Positions 22,650 through 34,079 are shown, numbered from the stretch's first letter. The stretch: DNA of 64,000 nucleotides from Sialis fuliginosa (GCA_961205875.1 OY540821.1:12400001-12464000), one strand, 5' to 3'. Numbers and translations: made by a program. Notes: generated from the letters alone by a model not told the origin.

Positions 22650-23385
22650 GACTATCGTCGTTATATATTTTAAAAATCCAAGTTTATAATTTTTTAAATA
22701 AAAAAATGTAACTTATTATTTTAAACACTCTGAATATACTCCATATGTCCATCAAACTCTCAACTATTAAAAAAAAAATTAAATGGAGTACAGATAATAT
22801 TTTCAGATATATATCATATTTCTTACATTCGGTGTTTTTTTTTTTTTTTACTGAAAATACCAAATATCGATAATAGTATGTGTTTTAATAAGTTTCGATG
22901 TACTACCAGACAAAAAATACACCTATTATATTTTAATGATATGAAAAAATATTACGCCAACAACAACAACTAAAAATATAACAAAATCCTTGCTAAGCAT
23001 TCGTAAAAGTTTTATAACTATATTTTTCAAATATCAGATTTCTTATTTGAAAATGTCAGAAAAGAAATATACAAATTTTGTTATGTATTTGACTTGTTAA
23101 ATGGAATTTTTCTTATGAAAAATATAAAATATTCCAGTTGTTTGATGTTTTTATATTTTAATGGATAGAAACAGGTATAGAATTTATAAACAAGAATATT
23201 GTTATTTTCTCTTTATATATGATATATTATTACACTTTATATACTTTCTTCAAAACAATTTTTCGTAGCAACGAACACATCAAATCTATTGTTTATTGGA
23301 TAAATAAAAACAAGCTTATTCTTTTATTCTGCTGGTAGACTTTAAAAAAATGGCATGTGCCTCATATTTAGATAGATATAGGACT
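22650..23385. other. AT-rich stretch, nothing identified
   Basis: Apart from a (CAA)n-like run near 22961 and poly-T near 22841, no gene, repeat end or motif cluster is visible. Confidence 0.35.
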
Positions 23386-23698
23386 AATAACACATTACCT
23401 AGCGTTGTTACCATATCGCTCTACGAGTCATTGGCGTATCATTAGGATTTTAAAAGTATTTAAGTGATTATTGAATAACAGATAAACGTCTATTTGAATC
23501 TACCATCTCTAATACAAACCAAATCAGTTGTAATTTAAAGCATATTTGCATATTATAAACTTTCAACTGACACCTCTGGGATAATATGCATGGAAATGAC
23601 GAAAATGACATTTAAGAAAAGTTGGCTGCCGTAAAATTTTGATAACAGTTTCATATACGGACTAACATTGGTTGTTATCTATCCATAGTCTTTCTAAA
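23386..23698 (+). repeat. Dispersed repeat, copy 1 of an inverted pair
   Basis: AATAACACATTACCTAGCGT, CGAGTCATTGGCGTATCATT, GATAATATGCATGGAAATGA, TCATATACGG and GGTTGTTAT occur here and, reversed and in the same order, at 60563-60929. Similarity spans roughly 300 bp. There are no clear terminal inverted repeats and no frame, so the class is unknown. Confidence 0.6.
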
Positions 23699-23699
23699 T

Positions 23700-25220
23700 C
23701 TACGGCCTCGCCCACATAATCTTACGGTTGAAGTGAAACTTCTTTTGTTTTAAATAAACGATTTTTTAATACTACACTGATTGTGAAAAATATTCGAATT
23801 ATCTTTAACTTTTTTTTGACAGGAATAAATTTTGAATACCGAATATTGTCATATTATTATTATTATTTTCTATTGAAATAATATAAAATCCATTATGCCA
23901 ACAACAGAATTGCAATAAGATATTATATTACATGACTAACATGAATAATAAAATTACTCACCCCTTGAACCGTGTGATAAAACTAAAGTGTTAACATTAT
24001 TAACCCTTACACCTACGCAATTGACAAAGTAGTAAAGTATGTGCATATTGAAGTTAATATTACGATAATTTTCGTCTAGACTTATTAACGCTTTATTAAT
24101 AATAATGACTTATACAACGCCAGTTTAATTAATTATCTAGATGTGACGTATTGTAATGAAACGTAAGTATCGACTGTATGAGTCATTAACATTTTAACGC
24201 AGATAACTAACCGTGGCGTATAATTGAAACATAAATTAGTTGTAAATCCGTTGTACCAGATCTAATTGTGTAGCTTGAGTTGTATTAATAGGGAGAATTT
24301 TGTCAAGATGAGAAGACTAGCATTAAGATTAATATCATAAAAGGTCTTAAATCAATCGATCCAAGATAATTTAAAATTATATTCATTTTAAAAATTTCTG
24401 AAAATTAAATAAAAATAAATTTCTGTGACCGCCACATAACTTTTTTATATATGTGAATATCTTGAGAATGGTTCATGATATTGAAAAATGGTTGAAATAT
24501 AAATTATAGATAATATTCTCTACAATTCTTATTTAAAACTTTTGTTTATATAATACACCGTTTCAAAAATAAATAGAAAATAAAGTAAGTGGACTGTTTT
24601 ACACTTATGTATCAACATTATAGAAAAAAGTTCATAGCTATCAAATTTTATATAAATTATAATTTAACAAAAACACTACATTTTTTTGCTGTTTGGTTGA
24701 AAGATTTTATTGGAAAATAACTAACTAACCATCCAAATCGCCTTTTTTACAATAAAAATATATGTAACAAAATAAATTTTATGTGTGTGAGTTGATACAT
24801 TAGTGAATAACAGTGTCCTATATAGGTTTTCGGTTTGTGATGCTACAATACTGCATACAAGAACTTCAATTTTAAAAATTCATTCTTGTAAGCTGAACCG
24901 TTTTGGTTGTTGAGCATTCACACGTCATTGAAATAATGATTGTGCTCGGTTCAACAATCGACAAATCTTGAGTTAAAATTTTTTTCATGATTAAAAAAAA
25001 TATAGCATTCAACATATTATAAGAAGGAAATTCTTTAAATAAAGCGAATTATTAAAATTTTATTGTCAACAGCCATCCACAATAATATTATACTTTTGTT
25101 ATTACCAAATTATTAACTAATTCACGAAAATATTTTTTTAGAGGATGCCTTTAAAATATTTTAAGTACTATTTTACAACAGTTTATTTTAAACTTAATTT
25201 AAACACATTAGCATTTTTTG
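23700..25220. other. AT-rich stretch, nothing identified
   Basis: No gene or repeat family is visible. A frame of 94 codons begins just beyond it at 25222 but starts at GTG and is AT-rich; see rejected items. Confidence 0.3.
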
Positions 25221-25571
25221 CGTGACTGGACCGTACAAAAAATATATAAAAAATGTTTTTATTTCAACCTCGTATTTGTACAAACTCACTTTCGACGCAC
25301 CCTTGATTATTCGTGCTAAATTTTACGTCATAAAATCCTGTCTAGTAAAAATGCCTGTTTATTTACAGATAAGATCAAGTTTTTTTTTTACAAAAATCGT
25401 GAACGTTGAATATCTTAACACATTCACGGCCACCTACAACAAATATAGTTTGTATTTACAAAGTAAGTGCAAATATAGCGAAGTATCACAATCAAGAATA
25501 ATGTGAAACTTTTACAGGAATCGTTATTTTATCACTGAAAGTATTTTGTGAATAATGAATCTATAAAGTTT

Positions 25572-25630
25572 ACTTACTTATAGCTACTTTATGTATATGA
25601 AATAGACATAAAGTATCTTCGTAAGTAAGT
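25572..25630 (+). other. 59-nt near-perfect hairpin
   Basis: ACTTACTTATAG..TACTTTATGT (25572-25594) pairs with ACATAAAGTA..CGTAAGTAAGT (25606-25630), with a small internal bulge around TAGC/TCTTC and an 11-nt loop (ATATGAAATAG). Size and shape are within the range of a short miRNA precursor stem, but the arms are AT-rich and shorter than most, and there is no other evidence of processing. It could equally be a remnant fold-back repeat. Confidence 0.3.
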
Positions 25631-26159
25631 ATTGTTAAGTCGATTTTTTTCGAAATCCGGATTTTGATGGAATTATCCATTTTAACCTTCCATTTTGATA
25701 TCCGTGTATCTGTCTGTCTGTAGATGCTGTAACTCAAATACGACAAATTGTGGAAGGGTAAAATTTTATATTTAAGATTAGTTTTTGTCTGACAAGAAAA
25801 CCTCTTAACTATGACAAGGGTAAAAAATTGAAGGTTTCAAAATCTTATGAAAATAAGCGTAACTTTTTTGTGCTAATAAATTTAAAAATTGAGGAATGGA
25901 AGGTTAGGTTACTGGCGTTTTATTTATTGCTATACGGTTATTATTTCTGGAGATATTAGCTTTCAAAAGATGACATATTTTATGTGCGGCCCTTAAAATT
26001 TTTTAGGTCGTCAATTCGGCATGTGAAGCAATTTGGGTTGGCCAAGCCTGGTTTAATAGGTTTCCACTAGTATAATATAAAACATTATCTACTTAAATAT
26101 TTCACAATTACCGTACTCGAATTAGAAAATTATTATCATAATATACATATAAATGATTC

Positions 26160-26810
26160 ATGTAGTATTGAAATCAAGAAAATGGCAGTGCCCTTCCTCT
26201 TAAACCAATAAAGAGGGACATCATCACCTTAATATCATCAGCACCACCTTAATGACCAAGACATTACTCGACGATCACGAAGGCGGGCATTTTACGTGAC
26301 TCTACGACAACTGATCGAGTGAGGGGTGCTATAACCAAGGGGTGCAGGCAGTAGCGTAACCTAACCTCTGACGCAGATTAATTTCTTGACTCTCACGAAC
26401 TGGGTATTATTATTTTTAACAATATTAATTTAATAAATTCAAAATAGAGAAGAAGCAATAAAACAATTACCCGTCTCAATACCACCAGATAAATATGAGC
26501 AATTAATAAAATATTAGAAAATTACAAAACTCAACATTTAAAATTGATAAAAATTTTAAATAGCTCAAATATATGTAGCACCTATCCTTACCAATCCCCA
26601 ACCTTAACTCCTTTGATTATAGCCACCTTGTTTGCTATGATCGACCCTTTAACAAATGTCGCCGTTAACCTTACGAGGGGCTGTCGGAAGAGATCTAGAA
26701 CCAGTCGACTAACAATAAATTAAATAACTTAGGGTTTCTCTCGCGAATTTGCCTGCATTCATTTTGAAATTGGCGAATACCCGCGCTGCCGACTGCTCCC
26801 ACCCAACACA
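26160..26810. other. Mixed-composition stretch, possible repeat
   Basis: GC-richer text at 26170-26400 (GACGATCACGAAGGCGGGC, GAGGGGTGCTATAACC) and 26600-26800 flanks an AT-rich middle. Part of 26600-26650 resembles 12290-12350. No open frame of length is present. It may be a retroposed sequence or an old LINE tail, but I see no reverse transcriptase motif. Confidence 0.25.
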
Positions 26811-26959
26811 TCAATATTTCTCTATATGTATAGCTATGTAGTTATGTTTTGGAACTGATTTGAAATAATGAAAATCTCACTAAAATCGGTTCAGTAGTCA
26901 TTTTGTAATTTCTTATGTGTATAATTAGAAATTAGCTTGTATTTTTGTATAAACAATAT

Positions 26960-27300
26960 GTGCGAAAAACCCATCCTCCAGCCGATGTTGTAGTTACGAC
27001 ACTGATAGGGGTAGTATGCAGGATGCAGTGTTAATAAAACACGTATAGCGTAAAACCGATGCGTCATCCGTGTTAAGTAATCATTATGGACCGTCTCACC
27101 CCCGGAGATAATTAATTTTGAGTGATACGGCGGAAGGGGGAATATTACACAAATAGTTTCGACGACTGGCTGGACGGCATCTGTTTTTGTTCGCACTGTT
27201 TATGTAAGGGCTGGATTAGAACCCGAAATCCGATTAGTATCTGTTGTGTCCAGTGGCGTAGCGGCCGGTTAATTATAAGGGTTGTGATTCGACATACGAA
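26960..27300. other. GC-richer island, unidentified
   Basis: The stretch is less AT-rich than its surroundings (CATCCTCCAGCCGATG, CTCACCCCCGGAGATAA, GACTGGCTGGACGGCATC) and gives frames of 65 to 101 codons on both strands, which argues against any one being real. CAGTGGCGTAGCGGCCGG at 27251 looks like the end of an inverted-repeat transposon, but I do not find its partner. Confidence 0.25.
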
Positions 27301-27696
27301 GTCATTTATATATTTATAGTCCGGTATTATAAAGAAATAGATAACAAGCATTTTGAACGGGGTGTTAATTCTTTTGGATTTGTTTTAGAATTTAGAAGAG
27401 TGGTACTGCAAATTTACTAAAAGACAGTTGGTGATGATGTTTTTCATATATGTATATACTTTTTTAATACTGTTTTTTTTTATATATGCGCTAAATATTA
27501 TTAAATGTCATAAAACTGTCATATAAGATTTATACCCCGTTCAAAGTGTTCGTAAGTTAATAAATTAAAATACATTAAGCTGGTACCAGTAAATAAGGGG
27601 GCACCTTATACTAATTATCCTATACGGTGGAGGGGGGGGAGTACCAGTAAAATGTCCCCAAATTTTATAAAAATAAAATAAAAAAATCCGTACTGT

Positions 27697-27736
27697 CTAA
27701 TATATTTTCATTTATTTTTTTCTGTTTCAGGTAAGG
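27697..27736 (+). promoter_or_regulatory. Candidate recursive splice site (ratchet point)
   Basis: A splice acceptor and donor abut with no exon between them: a branch-type CTAAT at 27697-27701, then a T-rich tract, TTTTCTGTTTCAG ending at 27730, and GTAAGG from 27731. Of the twenty bases before CAG, seventeen are pyrimidines, and the branch A is 30 nt from the AG. In Drosophila such zero-length exons in long introns are used for stepwise intron removal, and their consensus is a pyrimidine tract followed by CAG|GTAAGT. If real, a transcript runs on the plus strand and this window lies in one of its long introns. Confidence 0.45.
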
Positions 27737-27739
27737 GCA

Positions 27740-29050
27740 TAAGTACAAATCAAAGGTAAAAATATGAATTTATTAACAATTTCTTCATGAATCATTTTTA
27801 TTTCGAGGTAGTACTCGATATTAAAATTACCAGAATAAATATCTCTCAAGTAAAATTGTTTTCCCTACAGAAATTCTGTAATAATTAAGTATTAAATTAA
27901 ATGTCAGTAACCCATACAAAATCAACAATAAAATTCAGAGAAATATTTTTTATTTTTGGTATTTTATTCATTTCATTCAGTTGAACAACACATAATTTTT
28001 TATCTAAATTGAATAATTTTTATAAAGCGGTATACAAAAATAGAAATATTATCTTACAAAAAATATGTCGGTTCTGAAAAAAATATTTTAACGATAATTA
28101 ATACAGAAACATGTCAAATATTGATTAAATATTTTCACAAACATAATTCCTCATTACTTAAGAATTGTTACTTACACAATGTATAAAGTGACTGAGCTAT
28201 TTTATTGTACAATTATGTATAATGACTTCATTACAAGCTATGAAGCAAATGTTCATCGCTACATCAATTTTTTTAACAAACTTTCTGTTGAATTAAAAAT
28301 ATATGTTATTATTTATCAGATGCTTAAACAGAATGTGATGTTTTTATTGTGTATGTTTTATAAAAGAAAATAATTGATTTTTTGTAAACGTTCATGTTGG
28401 ATTATGTTTTCAATTATGTTTATGAAAGCAAATGCGTTTTTTTATGTAAATAAATTACATTAGTTAATATGTAATATTTGAAATTCATAGACTCCATTTG
28501 AGTATTATGTAAGTATATTAACGGAAAGGGGGTCTCAGTTTTCTTTATTTTCGCTAAAAATGAGCTAAGGTTTTATATAAAATTGTAATAAAAAATAGGA
28601 CAATTGGAAAAATGTTGTATGATTCGAATAAATGACCAATTCAGTATCAGAATTACTCTTTTTGAAGGCTTGGTTGTGATAGCTTCGAAATATCAACCGA
28701 CAATTCGTGGTAGATAATATTTTTATAAATTAACTTTATGCATTTTTGACTTTAAATTTTAAATGAATATTTTGATATTGCTTAAGGAGCTATAAAACAC
28801 TTGATGCTGTTTGTATCAACTTGTATCTCTGAAGGAGATCTTTCTCTCTGTATACTGTCATAAAAACAAAATGCATAAACACATTAGATGCAGAATTTGG
28901 TTTGAGTTTACAAATCATGAGGTTAATATGCTTTACAATGAAAATAAGGTTAAACCTAGCCATTATTCCTTACCGAAATTCTATCTGTCACAGGCTTTTT
29001 GTTATTAAACTAGAAAGCTAATATAAGATTTGGTATAATTTTAGTAAATA
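27740..29050. other. AT-rich stretch, nothing identified
   Basis: No gene, repeat end or motif cluster stands out. Three open frames of 64-66 codons are AT-rich chance products. Confidence 0.35.
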
Positions 29051-29052
29051 AA

Positions 29053-29303
29053 CTATCTGTGTTACTTGCGACTTCGTCCGCGTGGTAATACAGATTTCTT
29101 TTATGATAATCGATAAAAGTTAGTTACGCATTTACACGCTAGATGTATACACCAAAAAAGTATAACCTACAAAACATACCCTTTTTTTTATCTAATCAAT
29201 TTTTCGGGATACGAAGTAGCCTATGCTCTTCTTCAGGATGCAAGCTATTTTCCTGCCAAATTTCATCAAGATCGGTTCAGCGGTTTAACGGTGAAAAGGT
29301 AAC
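29053..29303 (-). mobile_element. Helitron-like element, minus strand, 5' truncated
   Basis: The left edge reads CTATCTGTGTTACTTGCGAC then TTCGTCCGCGTGG, the reversed 3' end of the main family; next come CATTTACACGCTAGATG, CGGGATACGAAGTAGCC, GCCAAATTTCATCAAGATCG and GCGGTTTAACGGTGAAAAG. It stops before the TCCATAC start. Confidence 0.65.
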
Positions 29304-29779
29304 AAAGAGTGGAAAAACAAATAAAATTTGGTCATTCAAGGAATTATCAAAAAATCTCTGAAAGTAATGGTGAAAAAATCTGAAAAAATGTAAATATGGA
29401 TATTTTCATTTATATTATTGAAATAAAATATAATTGTATGTCTACTTCCTAAAGCATTTTCTAAATATCACCAGCGGTGGAAGGTCAAAGACCACTAATG
29501 TAAACAATATAAATTAATAAATTAAGCAATTTTATTGATGCACTTAATTGTGAAATAAAATCAATCCCATTGTTTGTAAATTATTATAGAAATGAAATAT
29601 TAACGTTTTGAATATTTAAATAGCACAAATTTCATCACTAAAATGTAACAAACAAATTGAACAAAAATTAAATTATATTTCATGAAAACAAAACTAAATT
29701 ACTTGGAATATGCGTAATTACATAAATGTGTTAATGATTCGAACAAAAAACAATAAATTATACATCAATAATTAATTAT

Positions 29780-29960
29780 CTTTCGCGTAGCTCGCTCCCA
29801 ATCAATCACACTCACATACAGATATATATATGTACGAGTGGGAGAGAGATAGAAGAAATACAAAGCGCGACAGATGTATGGACGTGTGCAGTAAGTGCGA
29901 GTGAGAGAGGAATATAAAATACACATATTCGTGCAGATTTGCGAGTCAAAGGTCGCGGCA
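29780..29960 (+). promoter_or_regulatory. GAGA-rich patch with TATAAAA, promoter-like
   Basis: GAGTGGGAGAGAGATAGAAG and GCGAGTGAGAGAGG lie just upstream of TATAAAA (29913-29919), followed about 25-35 bases later by a GC-richer CAGATTTGCGAGTCAAAGG. GAGA motifs near a TATA box are common in insect promoters. No convincing coding start follows, and a minus-strand frame also crosses it, so this is a motif-based suggestion only. Confidence 0.25.
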
Positions 29961-30066
29961 GATCCACACAATTAATTTAACAGTTAATTTCCGTTTCGAA
30001 AATAGAATGAACCTGTTTATTACATAGTTTTTGTTCTCAACTGACAATAATAAATCTCTTTTGGCT

Positions 30067-30256
30067 GACTGATTTTTAACGTGTAACGCGTGAAGAATCC
30101 GACCCGCTAACAACAAAAACCATTTGTTTTTAATCGGGTTAGGATTAAGAACATCGTCGTTAATCTCGAAAACGTTACACTCGATTTTTAATGGTTATGG
30201 ATGGAGAATCCGACCCGTTAACGAAAATCGTTTGTTGGGTTGGGATTATCAAAATT
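30067..30256. repeat. Tandem duplication, period about 111
   Basis: GATTTTTAA, GAATCCGACCCG, TAAC.A.AA, TTGTT and GGGTTRGGATTA occur in the same order and spacing at 30071-30145 and 30183-30249 (GAATCCGACCCG at 30095 and 30206). The copies have diverged by substitution and small gaps, so the duplication is not recent. Confidence 0.6.
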
Positions 30257-30259
30257 ATT

Positions 30260-32450
30260 ATGCGTGTCTTTAAAAATATGTCAACCAGTTTTTGTATGTC
30301 CTTTTATTAAACTGAGGATAATGCAGGTCGTTTGTTTCCGATATATCATATGTTTTACTCATCGTGATCAACAGTTAGTTTAATTTATCATCTCTTATAT
30401 ATGTATATACTGAACAACACGAATGTCCATATGAAATAATTACTTAGGTAAATAACAAGAGGAATTTTGAAGGTTATAGTTTACAATAAAAAAATGCAAT
30501 CTTTTACGCATTAATAAGGTGCTACGGGACTTTCTTATACGTAATATTCATATAAAATTGATCATTTAACTCAATTATTTCAAACAAGACAAAAAATAAC
30601 ACAGCCCTAATGTCCTTTAATCGGACTATGTTTTTCTTACGTATTTTTGGGCACTGCAAATGAATATTTGCCATTAAAAAATCTGTTTTTTAGATTAAAC
30701 TTTTTTCTTTTACCCAACTACGAAGAAAAGACGTTCAGATTTGTAAATCTGCCATTTAAATTTGTTATGATCAATTTTTAAAATGTGGATTTTGCTTTAA
30801 TTGCAAATATCTCATTTAAAAATGATCTTATAGTGATACAAAAAAAAAACAAATTGAAGAGAAAACCCTGATCTACAAAAGTCATTAATTAAATATATTT
30901 GTTTTTACAATTTTTGTGACAACGTGCCATTTAACTAAATTATCTCGAATATTGTGTTGTCAGAAAAAAATACTGACAATGAGAGGCATTGGACCAGCCT
31001 ATCAACTGATATTATTCTAGGCCTAATAGAGTTCAAGAGCCTGGTAATAACCTCAGAAATACGGTTAACGTATAATGGCCGTTTATATAGCCAAATAGAT
31101 TATTATAAGATAAAATTTGAAGTGCATATAATTTAAGGAGAAAAAATGATTCGTAAGAAAAAGTAGAAGAAAAACCTCTTTCAATATATATATATATGAA
31201 AGAAAAATATCGTTTCATTTTGAAAAGATTTCCATCTCACGGTTCTTTGCGTCCGTTTACTTTACCCAACTTATTTCCGCTTGTTATGAAGATTGTAGAT
31301 ATTCAAATTCTTCATCTTCTTTTCCTTCAGCCACTGGACATGATTTGCGCGGACGCATTGTAAACACTGGCGTCTATTGTGTACGAAAATTTCTGCCTGG
31401 TTTTAAATCATTTTATTTTGTTTTCATAAAACCTCTCCATATCGTGATTTGTAGTTTTTATTAGAAAAGTATTGATTTTGACTTTTGACCTTAATTAATT
31501 TTACATTTCATGACTTCTATAATCCGAAAAATGTTAATGTCAGTTCTGTATACTAGCCGAATGTTCTCGAAAATGAACGTATGATTTTTTTTGAATTTGC
31601 TATGTTAATTTCTTGCGTTCATCTCGTTAAATTAAATTATATTGTACGTGTATTCCAAGTCGATTAATTAAGCCAAAAAAAATTTTACGTTTGATGAATT
31701 AGAAATGTTATAATAGCCTTTGGGCAAATATAACGACGTGTCATTGGCGCATTTTGAAATACTGCCATGGTACTAACAGATAAATTTTAAATTAGCCAAT
31801 AGTGTTTAATGTTTATATGAAAAAAAGAAAACATCCTAGATAAAATTATAATAATATTATGTGAAAGACATATAAGTAAAAAACTCTATTGACTAAGTAA
31901 AGAATTTAGTTAGATTTTACGTATTCTAATAAAAATAGATTTCTGAACCCTTAAAAAAATACAACTGACAGCCACTGATCATGAACCCCTTGGCGCCGAT
32001 TCTAGAGAATTCAACGACCAGTTGGGTTCTGATCGATTTTCGTTACATTTCATTTAACTCCTTTATCATTTCACATTTTTTATTATTATTTTCAGAGAGA
32101 AGGATGATTTAAATCTTCAACTTGACTAACATAGACTTCTGAGAGTTTCCTTTAATTTAGGTGTCAGTTTTATTATTTAAAAACTAACTGAAAAAATTGG
32201 TTAAAATTTATATTTAGTTGAAAATATTTTGTTCAAATCAAAATTTAGATATATTAACATTTTTTAAATATTTTATACTTGTTCTAATGTTAACCAAATA
32301 TTGGTTTGAAATTACCTTTTAATTATGAACAGGTAGTTGATTAACTCTCACTTTTGGGAAGTGTATTTTTTAGAATTAATAAATTTTTCGTGTGAACAGA
32401 TTTTAAATTAGAAAATAATTATGGAAATGTATTAATCTAAATTAGTTCTA
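30260..32450. other. AT-rich stretch, mostly featureless
   Basis: A 25-base piece of the GGACTTTCTTATACG repeat lies at 30523-30548. Around 31310-31400 a short GC-richer patch reads on the minus strand as a small open frame with RRQCLQCVRANHVQWLKEKK, which I cannot assign. About 31590-31640 shares GAATTTGCYATGTT and ATCTCGTTAAA text with 14770-14815. No gene is supported. Confidence 0.3.
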
Positions 32451-32454
32451 GATT

Positions 32455-32600
32455 TAACATTGCAAATTGTGTGACATCACAATAGGGAGGGGGGTACACG
32501 AATGTGACAACCTGTGACAAGAGGGGGGGGGGGGTTAAAAACATGAAATTTATGTGACGTAATTTATGGATGTAATGTAAGGTAAATCCAACTTTTTTTT
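32455..32600 (-). repeat. Poly-G/TGTGACGTAA dispersed-type repeat
   Basis: The text has GTGACATCACAATAGGGAGG, then GTGACAACCTGTGACAAGAG, a run of thirteen or so G, and TTTATGTGACGTAATTTATG. This G-run plus TGACGTAATTTATGG arrangement is one I recall from several insect genomes as a dispersed repeat. A 65-codon minus-strand frame over it is a by-product. Confidence 0.4.
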
Positions 32601-33272
32601 TAATGTACAGATAGATTAAATATGAATAAAACATTATTTACTATTATTATAATTGTGAAACATTTAACAAAATTATGAATCAAATAAATGTTCACAGTAT
32701 CGCATGCTTAGCATGACTGATATGTCAAATTAGATATTTTAAAATAAAATTTATATTTATTTTTAAATCTGATCAGGTGTTTTATTGATATCAGACACGC
32801 AATTTTCAATATCGTATAGATTTTACATTCATATCTACACATATACACATATATGTTTATTCATATATGGATTGGTTTTATATAAGTTGTCATGAAACTA
32901 TTTCTGAATGTTTACAGCAAATAAATATTATTTTGTGTAATTATTTTAGATCACGGCACTGGTAAATGTCAATATTTTTTTAAGATTACATGATTTAAAT
33001 GCTTTCCATTGATACATCCGCGATAATGGGTATAAATATTTTAATGTTGATTTATTGATTTAGAAATTAATATCGTTGAATCTATATATAATTTCAATTT
33101 TAGTTAAAAAGAACCCCACACAAAAAAATACAGTTAAATTAGCTGAAACTAAAATATGGTATAGTTTGTATCGTGCTGGTTAAAAGTTATTCAGTGTACA
33201 AGGTTCGAAAATAGTTATTCAGGGTCAAATGTTAACAATTAAAATATACAAAAACCAATATATTACTACATA

Positions 33273-33806
33273 CAGTAGAAGCTCCTTATTCGCGCTTCCT
33301 CCATTCGCGTTTTCACTATTCGCGGATTAAAAAAATGCGACCCAATTCCTATATTCGCGGCTAAAGATTTCTTTATTCGCGGATCTAATCAGGAAACGTG
33401 ACATTTAATTTGAAAAATCTTAGTGAAGGTTTAAGAATGGCAAATGAGCTTTGTGATTTCTTTATGAAAATTGATCCGTCTATGGAACGAAGTCTTATTT
33501 TTAAGAGGCAAATTGCTAATGCCACTGCTGAATATCAGTCTGAATTGAAGGAGCTTTTAAAAACTGCCAAGCAAGAAAAAATTACAAAATTCTTTAAACC
33601 ATTGCCTAAGCCTGAAGATAATAATTAATCAATATGGTCAAAAACTTCAATTAAATTGATTTTTTTATATTGTATTTGTTTATTTATTTTGTCACCTAGG
33701 AACGTATCCCCTATAATCCCATATAAATTACTATTCCGTATTCACGGTTTCTGTATTCGCGGCATATTTATGGAACATATATCCCGCGAATAAAGAGCTT
33801 TTACTG
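33273..33806 (+). mobile_element. Tigger/pogo-type deletion derivative, 534 bp
   Basis: The ends are CAGTAGAAGCTCCTTATTCG and, reversed, CAGTAAAAGCTCTTTATTCG (20 of 22 identical over the longer repeat), each flanked outside by TA, the target duplication of the Tc1/mariner/pogo group. CAGTARAA-type ends are characteristic of Tigger elements. Several TATTCGCGG repeats sit just inside both ends. The interior keeps only the C-terminal part of a transposase frame, so the element is an internal deletion product that joins the 5' end to the last coding segment. Confidence 0.85.
33389..33628 (+). pseudogene. C-terminal fragment of pogo/Tigger transposase
   Basis: An open frame after a TAA at 33386 runs to a TAA at 33626. 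The first ATG lies about 50 bases in. It begins with residues of the kind NLSEGLRMANELCDFF, continues through MERSLIFKRQI, and ends with TAKQEKITKFFKPLPKPED. This is the pattern of the tail of pogo/Tigger transposases: a weakly conserved helix, then an FKR-type motif, then a PCNA-interaction-like motif. QEKITKFF (33572-33595) fits Q-x-x-[ILM]-x-x-[FY]-[FY] exactly. The N-terminal helix-turn-helix and CENP-B DNA-binding domains and the DDE catalytic core are all missing, so no transposase activity is possible. That the frame is still open may reflect youth of the insertion. Confidence 0.75.
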
Positions 33807-34079
33807 TACTTCATTTTTTTAAATAATTATATTTGTACCTTTATATTTTTGCACAAAAGATATCAATATTATTTATCCTTTTTGACGAAACTGGCCTAAT
33901 TTAAAAAGTTTCCGGGTATATTTTTTTCCTGCCTTCTGTATATCGGCCATGAATTAATAAGTTATTTCAGAATTAGTATTAACTATCAAGCAACGTCGGT
34001 AGAACACATACTTAAATTCAACTTTACAATTTATAATTTCTTATATTCATTACAATGACATATTATACATTGTATACTA

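Noticed and set aside
25222-25506. 94-codon frame containing an acceptor (TTTATTTACAG) and a GTAAGTG donor
   Set aside because: Starts at GTG, composition is as AT-rich as the flanks, the supposed exon has a run of Phe from poly-T, and the donor lacks G at -1.
26891-27196. 101-codon minus-strand frame
   Set aside because: Starts at GTG; overlapping frames of similar length exist on both strands in the same GC-richer block, so openness is not evidence of coding.
31312-31400. Minus-strand peptide with RRQCLQCVRANHVQ, perhaps a zinc-knuckle remnant
   Set aside because: Only two Cys in a close pair, no flanking domain, no repeat ends; too short to assign.
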